Source: Salinarchaeum sp. Harcht-Bsk1
Lineage (GTDB): Archaea; Halobacteriota; Halobacteria; Halobacteriales; Salinarchaeaceae
Direction of reading: 5' to 3'
Assembly: GCF_000403645.1 (NCBI RefSeq)
Contig: NC_021313.1
Location: 868,001 to 932,000, forward strand
Length of the DNA stretch: 64,000 nt
A program made the position numbers and the translations under genes. The notes beneath the pieces are model-generated. The model saw only the letters and a program-made list of their open reading frames with translations, did not search any database and was not told where the DNA came from. Below, one piece after another: positions 16,218 to 24,255 of the stretch. Every line of letters begins with the position of its first letter. Positions within the stretch are counted from its first letter, which is position 1.

Positions 16218-18638
16218 CTAGGCGTCCTCGACGCCCGTAATCTCGAATCGCGCGCCCCCTCGGCTCCCCTCCGTTACCGACACGGACCAGCCGTGGTTCT
16301 CCGCGACCTGGGCGACGATGTGGAGGCCGATGCCCGTCCCGTCGTCGTCCGTCGAGTTGCCCAGTTCGAAGACGTCGTCGCGTCGCTCCGGCGGGATGCC
16401 GGGCCCGTCGTCCTCGACGAAGAATCCGTCCTCGAGATCGCCGACGGTGATCGTCACGCCGTCGTTGTCAGATTCCACGGCGTCCTGGGGAGCTTGCGAG
16501 CCTGGGCTGGTCGAGCCGTGCTCGACCGCGTTCGCGAGCAGATTCTCCAGGAGCTGTCGGAGCTGTTGGTGATCGGCCAGAATTGTGCGCTCGGTGCGGG
16601 ATTCGATCGTCGCGTCGTTCGTATCGACGACCTCCGTGCACTCCTCGAGGACGGATGGAAGCGACACCGGACGGGTCGAGAGCTTGTCCACGTCACCCCT
16701 GGCGACTGTGAGGAGTTCCTCGATGAGATCGTCCATGCGCGACAGCGCCGTTTCGACGGTCTCGAGCGCCTCGCTCTCACAGTCTTCCCTGGCGAGTTCG
16801 AGGTGACCGGTCGCGACGGTCAGTGGATTCCGGAGGTCGTGGGACACGAGGCTCGCGAACTCGTCGAGGCGCTCGTTCCGTTCCCGCAGTTGCTCCTCGT
16901 GACGGAGTCTCGTCAGCGCGGAATCGACCTGCGAGAGGAGGAGCTCCGCGAGTTCGATGTCGGTCTCGTCGAACGCGCCGGGTTCGTCGGCAACCGCCTG
17001 GAAGTTTCCGTGATCGCCGATCGGGAGGCTGATGCCCGAGCGGAAGTCCCCCTGAGGATCGGCGTCCGGCTCGTCCCGCATATCCTCGGTGAGGACCGGT
17101 TCACCGGTCCGATACGTCTTGCCAGCGACACCCTCGTCGACCGGGATCGGCCGGACAGCGTCGTCGCGCATGTGCTCCGACGTCGCTCGAATCTCGAGGA
17201 CTCCGTCTTCCTCGAGGGCGATCATGGACTCGTCGAACTCCAGGATCGACGCGGCGACCCGAACCGTTTCCTCACAGACGGCGCCGACGGTATCGCACGC
17301 CGTGATGCGCGACCCGGCCTCGTGCAGCGCAGTGAGCACGTCTTCGGACCGCTTGCGTTCGGTCACGTCCCTGCTGATCACCATGAAGAGTGGCCCCTCG
17401 CCCTCGATGTCCAGTCGCTCGAGGTGCACTTCGACCGGAAACGTCGTCCCGTCCCGCCGGCGATACGATCCCTCGAGTTCGCATCGGTCGCCCGCGTCCA
17501 TCTCTTCCCAGATCTGCGTGGCCGCCGCTGGATCGATGGTCTCGTCGATCTCCCAGACGTCCATCCCACACAGTTCCTCCTTCGAGTAGCCCAGCGAATC
17601 GCACAGCCGGGGATTGGCGTCGAGGATCGTGCCGTCGATGCCGTGGATGTCGACCATGTCAGGTGAGTGCTCGAAGAGCGCCTCGAGTCTGGTCGATGTC
17701 TCTCGAAGGTCCGCCTGGATCTGGAGCGTGTGTAACGCGTGGGCGACGTCGCTCCCGAGTTCTTCGAGTAATTCACGTTCGTCCGCGTCGAACGGGCGAG
17801 TCCGGTCGGCGTACACGTTCAACACGCCGAAACTGGCCGATTCGTGGAGCAGTGGAACCGCGGCGCTCGAGCGGAACTCCCGGTCGAGTGCATCTCCCCG
17901 CCAGGGGTCGTACGTCGACGACTCGCGGACGCTCTGGACGACCTGAAGGCTGCCGGTTGCGATCGCTCGTCCCGTCGGGCCACGGGCCGTCTCGCTGTCG
18001 TCGGTCGTAATCTCGACCGACGAGAGGTAGCCCTCGTCGGCTCCTGCCGAGGCCCGCGGGACGACCGTCTCCGTCTCCGGATCCTCCTGACCGATCCAGG
18101 CGAACTGGTACGGTTCGGCCTCGGCGATTACCTGGCAAACCGCTTCCTCGGCTTCCTTCCGCGTCTCCGCCCGCAAGAGCGCCTGATTGACGTCCCGGGC
18201 GACGCTGCGGATTCGATCCAGGTTCTCCGCGCGCCGCCTGGCGCTGTGTGCTTCGATCGCATTCAGGCACCGGTTGCGCAGCACCTCGTAGTGGTCGCTG
18301 CCGGAATCCTTCTGGATGTAATCCGTGACGCCCGCGGCGATCGCCTCGCTCGCGATCTCTTCGGACCCCTTGCCGGTGTACAGGATAAAGGGAAGGTCCC
18401 CGTGGCGCTCCCGGATGGCCTCGAGGAACTCGATCCCGTTTCGGCCAGGCATGTCGTAGTCGGATAGCACGCAATCGAACTGGCGCTCGGCGAGGAGGTC
18501 GAGTGCGTCGCTGGCGGCGGTTGCGGTCTCGACGGTAATCCGGTCGTCCTCACGACCGAGGTACGTAGCGACCAGGTCCGCGAACCCGGGCTCGTCGTCG
18601 ACGTGAAGGATCCGAACGGATTGCGTCTGCGTAGTCAC
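16218..18638 (-). CDS. Hybrid sensor histidine kinase: receiver-GAF-PAS-GAF-HisKA-HATPase
   Basis: This is an 806-residue, soluble, multidomain kinase. An N-terminal receiver (RILHVDDEPG, phospho-Asp in SDYDMPG) is followed by a GAF domain, a PAS domain (LFEHSPDMVDIHGIDGTILD), a second GAF domain, the H-box SHDLRNPLTVA, and a Bergerat-fold ATPase (N-box NAVEHG, G-box DDGPGIPPE, GTGIGLHIV). It has no membrane segments. The GTG start at 18638 is chosen because a TATA-like ATTATTTG lies about 40 bases upstream; an ATG at 18692 would add 18 residues. A 16-residue insert follows the N-box and is shared with the kinase at 60680. Confidence 0.92.
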   Translation of the reverse strand: MTTQTQSVRILHVDDEPGFADLVATYLGREDDRITVETATAASDALDLLAERQFDCVLSDYDMPGRNGIEFLEAIRERHGDLPFILYTGKGSEEIASEAIAAGVTDYIQKDSGSDHYEVLRNRCLNAIEAHSARRRAENLDRIRSVARDVNQALLRAETRKEAEEAVCQVIAEAEPYQFAWIGQEDPETETVVPRASAGADEGYLSSVEITTDDSETARGPTGRAIATGSLQVVQSVRESSTYDPWRGDALDREFRSSAAVPLLHESASFGVLNVYADRTRPFDADERELLEELGSDVAHALHTLQIQADLRETSTRLEALFEHSPDMVDIHGIDGTILDANPRLCDSLGYSKEELCGMDVWEIDETIDPAAATQIWEEMDAGDRCELEGSYRRRDGTTFPVEVHLERLDIEGEGPLFMVISRDVTERKRSEDVLTALHEAGSRITACDTVGAVCEETVRVAASILEFDESMIALEEDGVLEIRATSEHMRDDAVRPIPVDEGVAGKTYRTGEPVLTEDMRDEPDADPQGDFRSGISLPIGDHGNFQAVADEPGAFDETDIELAELLLSQVDSALTRLRHEEQLRERNERLDEFASLVSHDLRNPLTVATGHLELAREDCESEALETVETALSRMDDLIEELLTVARGDVDKLSTRPVSLPSVLEECTEVVDTNDATIESRTERTILADHQQLRQLLENLLANAVEHGSTSPGSQAPQDAVESDNDGVTITVGDLEDGFFVEDDGPGIPPERRDDVFELGNSTDDDGTGIGLHIVAQVAENHGWSVSVTEGSRGGARFEITGVEDA
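16476..16523 (-). repeat. Single 48-bp unit of the kinase N-box repeat
   Basis: This encodes EHGSTSPGSQAPQDAV directly after the N-box of the multidomain kinase. It is the same unit as the two tandem copies at 61862-61957, with similar codons. It lies in the loop that should form the ATP lid, so it may be a tolerated surface insertion. Confidence 0.85.
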
Positions 18639-18848
18639 CCCACCTACACCGAGAAAACGTGGACGGACGGGACAAATAATCCCATCGGCCATGCCCATCG
18701 CATCGGCTGCCCCATGGTTTCCCCCGATCGCACGGTACGGGTCCGCAGGGACCTGCGCACCGAGACTGTCGAACTGTCGATTCGTGACGGCAGCGTGCAA
18801 GCGGGAGGGAATTCTTATTGCCATCTCTGTCGAACGTTCACACGGACC

Positions 18849-20153
18849 ATGGCTCAACAGATAGTCGACCAGCTCGCAGTCGAGGAGTACACGCTCGGAC
18901 TCGTCGGCCCCGACCAGGAGTGGGCGGGGACGGTCGCCGACGGCGGGACGGTCCGGACGCACACCCCACCGGCCTGCTGGGGGCCGATGATCACCCCGAA
19001 GTTCCGCGGCGGCCACGAGGTGACGAAACCGATCGCCGTGGAGGGCGCGGAGGTCGGCGACGCCATCGCGATCAGGATTCGCGACATCGAGGTCACGAGC
19101 GTCGCCACGAGCACCGGGTCGATGGCAGAGCGTGAAGGCGCCTTCGGCGACGATCCGTTCGTGGATCACCAGTGCCCAGAGTGCGGGGCGAAGTGGCCGG
19201 AAAGCGTCGTCGAGGGCACCGGCGAGGAGTCGATCCGCTGTGCGGAGTGTGGCGCGAACGCCTCCTCCTTCGCTTTCGAGTACGGCATCACGACCGTCTT
19301 CGACGACGATCGCGAGGTCGGCATCACCGTCGACCACGACGCGGCCCACGACCTCGCCGAGCGCGCCGAGGAGGCGGCTGCGCTCCCGGAGCACTCCCGA
19401 CAGCACCCGATCTTGCTCTACGAGCCATCCGAGATGCCGGGGACGCTCGGACACCTCCGCCCGTTCATCGGGAACATCGGGACGACGCCACCGGTCGAAC
19501 TGCCCGATTCCCACAACGCCGGGGACTTCGGCCAGTTCCTGATCGGCGCCGGCCACGACTGGGGCCTCGAGGACGAGGAGGAACTCGCGGCCCGCACCGA
19601 CGGGCACATGGACGTCAACGCGGTTCGCGAGGGCGCGATCCTCGTCTGCCCGGTGAAGGTCGACGGTGGCGGCATCTACGTCGGCGACATGCACGCCAAC
19701 CAGGGCGACGGCGAACTCGCGCTCCACACGACGGACGTCAGCGGCCACGCCGAGTTCGAGGTCGAGGTGATCGACGGTCTCGACCTCGACGGCCCGCTAC
19801 TCCTCCCGAACGTGGAAGACCTGCCGCACATCGCCGAGCCCTACAGCGACGAGGACGTCGAACGAGGGCGCGAACTCGGCGAGGAGTACGGCGTCGACGT
19901 CGAGACGGACGTGGGCCCGATCCAGGTCATCGGCTCCGGCGCGACGGTCAACGACGCCACCCAGAACGCCTTCGATCGGGCCGGGGACCTGCTGGACATG
20001 AGTGAGGGCGAGGTCCGGACGCGCTGTACCTTCACGGGCGGGGTGGAGATCGGTCGGCTGCCGGGACTGGTCCAGCTCACGATGCTCGCGCCGATGGACG
20101 TCCTCGAGGAGCAGGGGATGGCCCACCTCGTCCGAGAGCAGTACGGGCTCTAG
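18849..20153 (+). CDS. Acetamidase/formamidase-family amidohydrolase with zinc-ribbon insert
   Basis: This is a 434-residue FmdA/AmdA-family protein; the family hydrolyses formamide or acetamide to ammonia and the acid. Conserved blocks include HTPPACWGPMITPKFRGGHEV near the N-terminus, RPFIGNIGTTP, VKVDGGGIYVGDMHANQGDGE and TFTGGVEIGRLPGLVQLTM. An insertion at about residues 110-140 has two CxxC pairs (CPECGAKW and CAECGANA), a rubredoxin-like zinc knuckle. The substrate is not certain. It is divergent from the kinase gene. Confidence 0.9.
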   Translation: MAQQIVDQLAVEEYTLGLVGPDQEWAGTVADGGTVRTHTPPACWGPMITPKFRGGHEVTKPIAVEGAEVGDAIAIRIRDIEVTSVATSTGSMAEREGAFGDDPFVDHQCPECGAKWPESVVEGTGEESIRCAECGANASSFAFEYGITTVFDDDREVGITVDHDAAHDLAERAEEAAALPEHSRQHPILLYEPSEMPGTLGHLRPFIGNIGTTPPVELPDSHNAGDFGQFLIGAGHDWGLEDEEELAARTDGHMDVNAVREGAILVCPVKVDGGGIYVGDMHANQGDGELALHTTDVSGHAEFEVEVIDGLDLDGPLLLPNVEDLPHIAEPYSDEDVERGRELGEEYGVDVETDVGPIQVIGSGATVNDATQNAFDRAGDLLDMSEGEVRTRCTFTGGVEIGRLPGLVQLTMLAPMDVLEEQGMAHLVREQYGL

Positions 20154-20189
20154 AAACGGGAGTTGCAGTGACGAGGGACGACCACCGGA

Positions 20190-20456
20190 TCACCCGCCCT
20201 GCATCGCCGGGTGGATGCTCAGTGACGCGTCCGCCGGACAGGCGTCGCCGAGTTCCACGATGGTGCCGTCGACGGCGACCCTGACGCTCGGGTGGGGCGT
20301 CTCGTCGTCCCGGAACAGGTGCGGCTCGGCGCGAGGATACGCCGCGACGAACGCGTCGAGCACGTCGCGAACCGTCCGTCCGTCGGCGTCGACGTCGACC
20401 TGCTTCTGGCCCGTCACGGCCCTGAGCTGGCCGTACACCGTGACCTCCATGTGCAA
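20190..20456 (-). CDS. SAMP/MoaD-type ubiquitin-like modifier
   Basis: This is an 88-residue beta-grasp protein ending in the di-glycine needed for adenylation and conjugation or thiocarboxylation (AMQGG). The ThiS/MoaD-like core has VTVYGQLRAVTGQKQVDV and a long loop with PHLFRDDETPHPSVRVAVDG. By family it could act as a small archaeal modifier protein or as a sulfur carrier for molybdopterin or tRNA thiolation; sequence alone does not separate these. MHMEV begins at 20456, and a second ATG two codons in is an alternative. It is downstream of ftsZ1 on the same strand. Confidence 0.85.
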   Translation of the reverse strand: MHMEVTVYGQLRAVTGQKQVDVDADGRTVRDVLDAFVAAYPRAEPHLFRDDETPHPSVRVAVDGTIVELGDACPADASLSIHPAMQGG

Positions 20457-20548
20457 GCGAACGGGCGCAGGACGGTTGAGTGTTCGTCCGGGAACTCGTG
20501 CGGAATACGAATCGCAGGGAAAACGAAGCCTGGCCTGCCGGAGCGAGA

Positions 20549-21748
20549 TTACTCCACGAAGTCGATGTCGTCGCCGTCGTCGTCGACCGGAGGCTGGCTC
20601 GCGGCGGGCTCCGGCGCGCTCGCCGCGGCCATGTCGGGCTGGGTGCCACCGCCGCCGTAGATCTGGGGCGACTCGACGCCCGTGACGACGATCATCGTGC
20701 GCATCGAGCCCTCCAGGGACTCGTCGATCGAGGTCCCCCAGATGATGCGGGCGTCGGGGTCGATCCGATCGTAGATCTCCTCGACGACGCCCTCTGCCTC
20801 CTCGATGGCCATGTCGTTGCCACCGGTGACGTTGACGAGCGCGGAGTTCGCGCCGGAGATGTCCACGTCGAGCAGCGGCGAGCGGAGCGCGCTCTTGACG
20901 GAGTCCTGGGCCTTTGCCTCGGAGTCGGACTCGCCGAGGCCGATCATCGCGACGCCACCGCGCTCCATGACGGTGCGGACGTCGGCGAAGTCGAGGTTGA
21001 CGAGGCCGGGCTTGGTGATCAGTTCGGTGATGCCCTTCACGGAGCGCATCAGGACCTCGTCGGAGACCTTGAACGCCTGGCGGACGGGGAGTTTGCCGAC
21101 GGAGTCGAGCAGGCGATCGTTGGGGACGACGATGACGGTGTCGGAGACGTCGCGGAGGCGCTCGAGACCGGCCTCCGCGTTCGTGCGGCGGACCTCGCCC
21201 TCCGCGGTGAAGGGCGTCGTGACGATCGAGATCGTGAGGGCGCCGGACTCGCGCGCAGCCTTGGCGACGACGGGCGCCGCGCCGGTGCCGGTGCCACCGC
21301 CGAGCCCGGCGGTGACGAAGATCATGTCGGAGCCGTCGATGGCCTCGTTGATCTCCTCCTGGCTCTCGATGGCCGCCTCCTCGCCGACCTGGGGCAGGGA
21401 GCCGGCGCCGCGGCCGCCGGTCTTCTCCTCGCCGATGAGGATCTTCTCGTCGGCCTCGATCTCGACGAGGTGCTGGACGTCGGTGTTCGCGGCGACGAGT
21501 TTCGCGCCGTGGATGCCCTCCTCGAACATCCGGTTGACCGTGTTGTTGCCGGCGCCACCGCAGCCCACGACGGTGATGTTCGTCTGGAGGTCCTCGAGGA
21601 CGTCCTTGAGTTCCTCGTCGGTCATGTTGCCCGTGCGATTCTCCGGGGCGACGGTGTCGTCTGCCGACCCGCCGTCGACCGGCGCGTCGGTGTGCTCGGC
21701 CTCCCCATCCTCGGCCTCTTCGATTGCCTCGTCTACGAGCGAGTCCAT
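20549..21748 (-). CDS. ftsZ1: Cell division protein FtsZ (FtsZ1 type)
   Basis: This is a 399-residue tubulin-superfamily GTPase that builds the division ring. It has the GTP-binding [13 protein letters not shown], the tubulin signature [13 protein letters not shown], and the T7 loop [11 protein letters not shown]. The acidic N-terminal extension [14 protein letters not shown] and the [12 protein letters not shown] block match haloarchaeal FtsZ1 rather than FtsZ2. The tail is acidic and ends DDIDFVE. A TATA-like element about 29 bases upstream supports ATG 21748 and a leaderless transcript. The SAMP-like gene follows after about 90 bases. Confidence 0.97.
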   Translation of the reverse strand: MDSLVDEAIEEAEDGEAEHTDAPVDGGSADDTVAPENRTGNMTDEELKDVLEDLQTNITVVGCGGAGNNTVNRMFEEGIHGAKLVAANTDVQHLVEIEADEKILIGEEKTGGRGAGSLPQVGEEAAIESQEEINEAIDGSDMIFVTAGLGGGTGTGAAPVVAKAARESGALTISIVTTPFTAEGEVRRTNAEAGLERLRDVSDTVIVVPNDRLLDSVGKLPVRQAFKVSDEVLMRSVKGITELITKPGLVNLDFADVRTVMERGGVAMIGLGESDSEAKAQDSVKSALRSPLLDVDISGANSALVNVTGGNDMAIEEAEGVVEEIYDRIDPDARIIWGTSIDESLEGSMRTMIVVTGVESPQIYGGGGTQPDMAAASAPEPAASQPPVDDDGDDIDFVE

Positions 21749-21770
21749 TTGGCGAATCGATTACGGACGA

Positions 21771-21780
21771 AGGGTTATTA
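21771..21780 (-). promoter_or_regulatory. TATA-like element of ftsZ1
   Basis: The minus-strand sequence TAATAACCCT is centred 27-30 bases upstream of ATG 21748. It is the only strong A/T run at the right distance and implies a leaderless mRNA. Confidence 0.5.
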
Positions 21781-21935
21781 CTGTTCCCCCTCTGTCAGAC
21801 GTGCGCAAGACGTCGTGCCCTCCTTCGATTTCGGCCACTTCCGATTGGCAAATCCTTATTTGCCCGATCGTTCGGCGTGATTTCCACATGAATCAGAGGT
21901 CTGGCGAGCGTCCGGCGCGGCGGTTCCTGGCCGGG

Positions 21936-23372
21936 TTACTCGCCACCGAGCGGGAACTCGACTCGTCGGCGCTCGTGGACGTCCTCTGGCGCGACCGTCT
22001 CGCCATCGACCGCCACCGGCTCGCCGGCCGAGAGCTTCCCGAACGCCGGCCCCTCGGGGACGCCGGCTTCGATCGCGAGCGCAGGGTCGAACGCCGTCTC
22101 CTCGGCGACGATGCGATCGGCCTCGACGGTGATCGAGTCGAAGCGCTCCCGGAGGATCGCCGCGAGGCTGCCGAGGAGCCGCTGTGGGACGTCGTGGTCC
22201 GGGAGCCCATCGCCGGGCACGAGCGCTCGATCGCCCGGCCGGTTGCCGGCCTCCGTCGTCTCGTAGGCGACGCACGCTTCGTCGATGGCGGCCATCGTCG
22301 CCTCGCGGTCGATCCCCGCCGCTACGTCGAGGAGGTCGGTAGGGAGATCGACGACCGCGAGACGGGTCGATGCCGGTTCGCCGGATCCCGTGAGCTCGCT
22401 TCCAGCACCGTACCCGCTAGCGGTGGCTCGCTCGCCGCCCCGCTCGCGGACGGGATCGCCGAAGCGAAGTCCGTCCTCGACGCCCACCAGGCGGTCCTCA
22501 GCAGTCTCGACGAGTGCGAGGGGGACGCCGGCGGTCTCGCGGAGCCACGTCTCGCCGACGATCCGGAAATCGAGGTCCGCGATCGCTGACTCCAGGGCGG
22601 GGTGGCTGCCCTCCACGACGGCGCAGTCTGCGGCGCTCTGTGCGAACGCCTGCTCGACGACGTCGGCGTTCGCGGCCGGCGATCCGAGTTCGTCGAGCGA
22701 CCAGTCCGCCACGACGTGCCCGACTGCCCAGTCCGTCTCGCGAGCGATTCGGGTGAATCGCGGCGCGTAGTGGTTGCCGCCGAAGCCGACGACGTGTCGG
22801 CGGATATCGTTCTCCAACGGCGCGTCAGCGGCCACGCCAGCGACGTCGAGGATCGCTCGCGCAACCGCCTCGGCGCCCGCTGGATCGGCCCACTGTTCGG
22901 GGCCGCTGCCGAGTTCGACGAACATCGACGGCGCCCCGACGTCCGTGGGCCCGTGGTGGGTGCACTCCAGGCTGACGTCGTATGCCTCGGGCGCGTGCTC
23001 GGCGAGCGCCTCGATCACCGCCGCGAGCGCGTTCGGCGGTGCCCGGGCGAGCGAACGATCCGCCCCGCCGTACTCCGCGTCGCCGAAGTTGCCGGTCGGG
23101 TGCGCGGAGAGGAGCGGTCCGGTGTCGCCGGAGTGCCGGGAGGCGAACACGATCAGGTCGGGGTCGTCGAAGGCGTCGGCGACGCGGTCGAGTTCGAGGT
23201 GGAGGGCGTCGAAGCTGCGGAGTTCGAACGCGTCCGAACGGTGGTAGGTGCCCCCGCCCTCGGCGTTCGCCCGGTCGGGGTCGGTCCGCGCCTCGAACGA
23301 CCCGAGTCGGCGCAGGTGTTCACAGACGTGTTCGGACGCCTCGTCCGCGCGACTCTCGACGATCCCGATCAC
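21936..23372 (-). CDS. dtdA: D-aminoacyl-tRNA deacylase (archaeal/plant DTD2 type)
   Basis: This is a 478-residue enzyme that hydrolyses D-amino acids wrongly attached to tRNA. The DTD2/GEK1 signatures are present: VFASRHSGDTGPLLSAHPTGN near the N-terminus, ECTHHGPTDVGAPSMFVELG and HVVGFGGNHYAPRF, which hold the metal-binding residues. The C-terminal third is an accessory domain with lower conservation. The start is GTG at 23372, supported by the TATA-like GTTTTAGC (23396-23403) about 28 bases upstream. It is monocistronic on the minus strand, downstream of the TetR gene. Confidence 0.95.
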   Translation of the reverse strand: MIGIVESRADEASEHVCEHLRRLGSFEARTDPDRANAEGGGTYHRSDAFELRSFDALHLELDRVADAFDDPDLIVFASRHSGDTGPLLSAHPTGNFGDAEYGGADRSLARAPPNALAAVIEALAEHAPEAYDVSLECTHHGPTDVGAPSMFVELGSGPEQWADPAGAEAVARAILDVAGVAADAPLENDIRRHVVGFGGNHYAPRFTRIARETDWAVGHVVADWSLDELGSPAANADVVEQAFAQSAADCAVVEGSHPALESAIADLDFRIVGETWLRETAGVPLALVETAEDRLVGVEDGLRFGDPVRERGGERATASGYGAGSELTGSGEPASTRLAVVDLPTDLLDVAAGIDREATMAAIDEACVAYETTEAGNRPGDRALVPGDGLPDHDVPQRLLGSLAAILRERFDSITVEADRIVAEETAFDPALAIEAGVPEGPAFGKLSAGEPVAVDGETVAPEDVHERRRVEFPLGGE

Positions 23373-23447
23373 GGACGAGTGCTCGCGCCGGGGGCGCTAA
23401 AACGGCTCGGAGTCGGTCGCACCGTGGTGTCGCTTGCGGGCGGACGA

Positions 23448-24107
23448 TTACTGGTCGTCGGGCGGCCACGAGACGCCGTCGGCCACGATGTCCGCCATGT
23501 AGTCGTCGGCGCTGGCGCGGACGTGCCGGAGCCAGTCGGTGTCGTCGCTCGTGCTCTGGACCAGCAGGGCGGTCTCGACGAACGCGTAGATGGTCGCGGC
23601 GGCGCGCTCGGGGTCGACGGTATCGCGGATGAGCCCCTCGGCCTGCCCGCTTTCGATCATCGCGACCATCCGTTCGCGGCCGACGGCGTCGGCCTCGGCG
23701 ATCGCGCTCTGGTAGGCAGGATCGGTGGCGGCGTGAGCGCGAAGCTGGAGGTAGACGTCGTTGATCTTGTCGCCGACGAGCGAGTCGAGCGTCGTCCCGT
23801 CCGGCCCTTCCCCGAGGATGAACAGGTCCAGCGAGCGATCGAAGAGGGTGAGCATGTCGTCCTCGGGGAGCTGGAGCACGAGCGCGTCGACGTGTTCCCG
23901 CATGAACTCCGAGACGAACGACGTGAGGAGGTCGTCCTTGCCCTCGAAGTGGTGATAGATCGTCGACTTGCCGAGGTCGGTCTGGTCGGCGATCCGCTGG
24001 ATCGAGAGGTCCGTGAGCCCGTGGGCCTGGAGGGCCTCCCAGGTCGCTCGATAGATCTCCTCCTCGCTGGTCTCGGGATCGGCGAAGAGGGCGACGGGAT
24101 CGCTCAT
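23448..24107 (-). CDS. TetR-family transcription repressor
   Basis: This is a roughly 219-residue regulator with an N-terminal TetR helix-turn-helix (SIQRIADQTDLGKSTIYHHFEGKDD split over residues 40-65) and a helical ligand-binding domain. I start it at ATG 24107 (MSDPVALF) because TTTAAA at 24134-24139 is about 29 bases upstream; seven more residues are possible from 24128. It is divergent from the RND exporter, whose promoter carries two palindromic sites typical of TetR operators, so it most likely represses that exporter and responds to its substrate. Confidence 0.92.
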   Translation of the reverse strand: MSDPVALFADPETSEEEIYRATWEALQAHGLTDLSIQRIADQTDLGKSTIYHHFEGKDDLLTSFVSEFMREHVDALVLQLPEDDMLTLFDRSLDLFILGEGPDGTTLDSLVGDKINDVYLQLRAHAATDPAYQSAIAEADAVGRERMVAMIESGQAEGLIRDTVDPERAAATIYAFVETALLVQSTSDDTDWLRHVRASADDYMADIVADGVSWPPDDQ

Positions 24108-24187
24108 TCGACCGATCATTCGGTCCACGCGGGTTTAAACGACGTGCCGACGGGCGGCGGAGACGGGTTCCACAACAGTTATTGCAG

Positions 24188-24228
24188 ACCGAACGTTCGT
24201 TCGACACATGACCGAACGTTCGTTCGGT
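24188..24228. promoter_or_regulatory. Double TetR-type operator in the exporter promoter
   Basis: Two 18-bp palindromic sites begin 23 bp apart: ACCGAACGTTCGTTCGAC (24188-24205, one arm imperfect) and ACCGAACGTTCGTTCGGT (24211-24228, perfect 8-bp arms around TT). A TATA-like TTATTG sits at 24178-24183, so the first site covers the expected transcription start. They lie between the divergent TetR and exporter genes and fit cooperative repressor binding. Confidence 0.75.
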
Positions 24229-24255
24229 AAGTCAGACAGAGGTGGTGTATCGTGA
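24208..24255 (+). other. Possible 15-codon upstream ORF overlapping the exporter start
   Basis: ATG 24208 opens a 15-codon frame whose TGA (24253-24255) overlaps the GTG start of the exporter (24252). ATG 24208 lies about 28 bases from the TATA-like element, the position expected for a leaderless start. It also lies partly in the operator. It may be a coupling peptide or just chance; there is no homology evidence. Confidence 0.3.

Noticed and set aside
18639-19748. N-terminal extension of the sensor kinase frame by about 370 residues
   Set aside because: The extension is antisense to the acetamidase gene and has no similarity; the receiver domain starts at GTG 18638 with a suitable TATA upstream.
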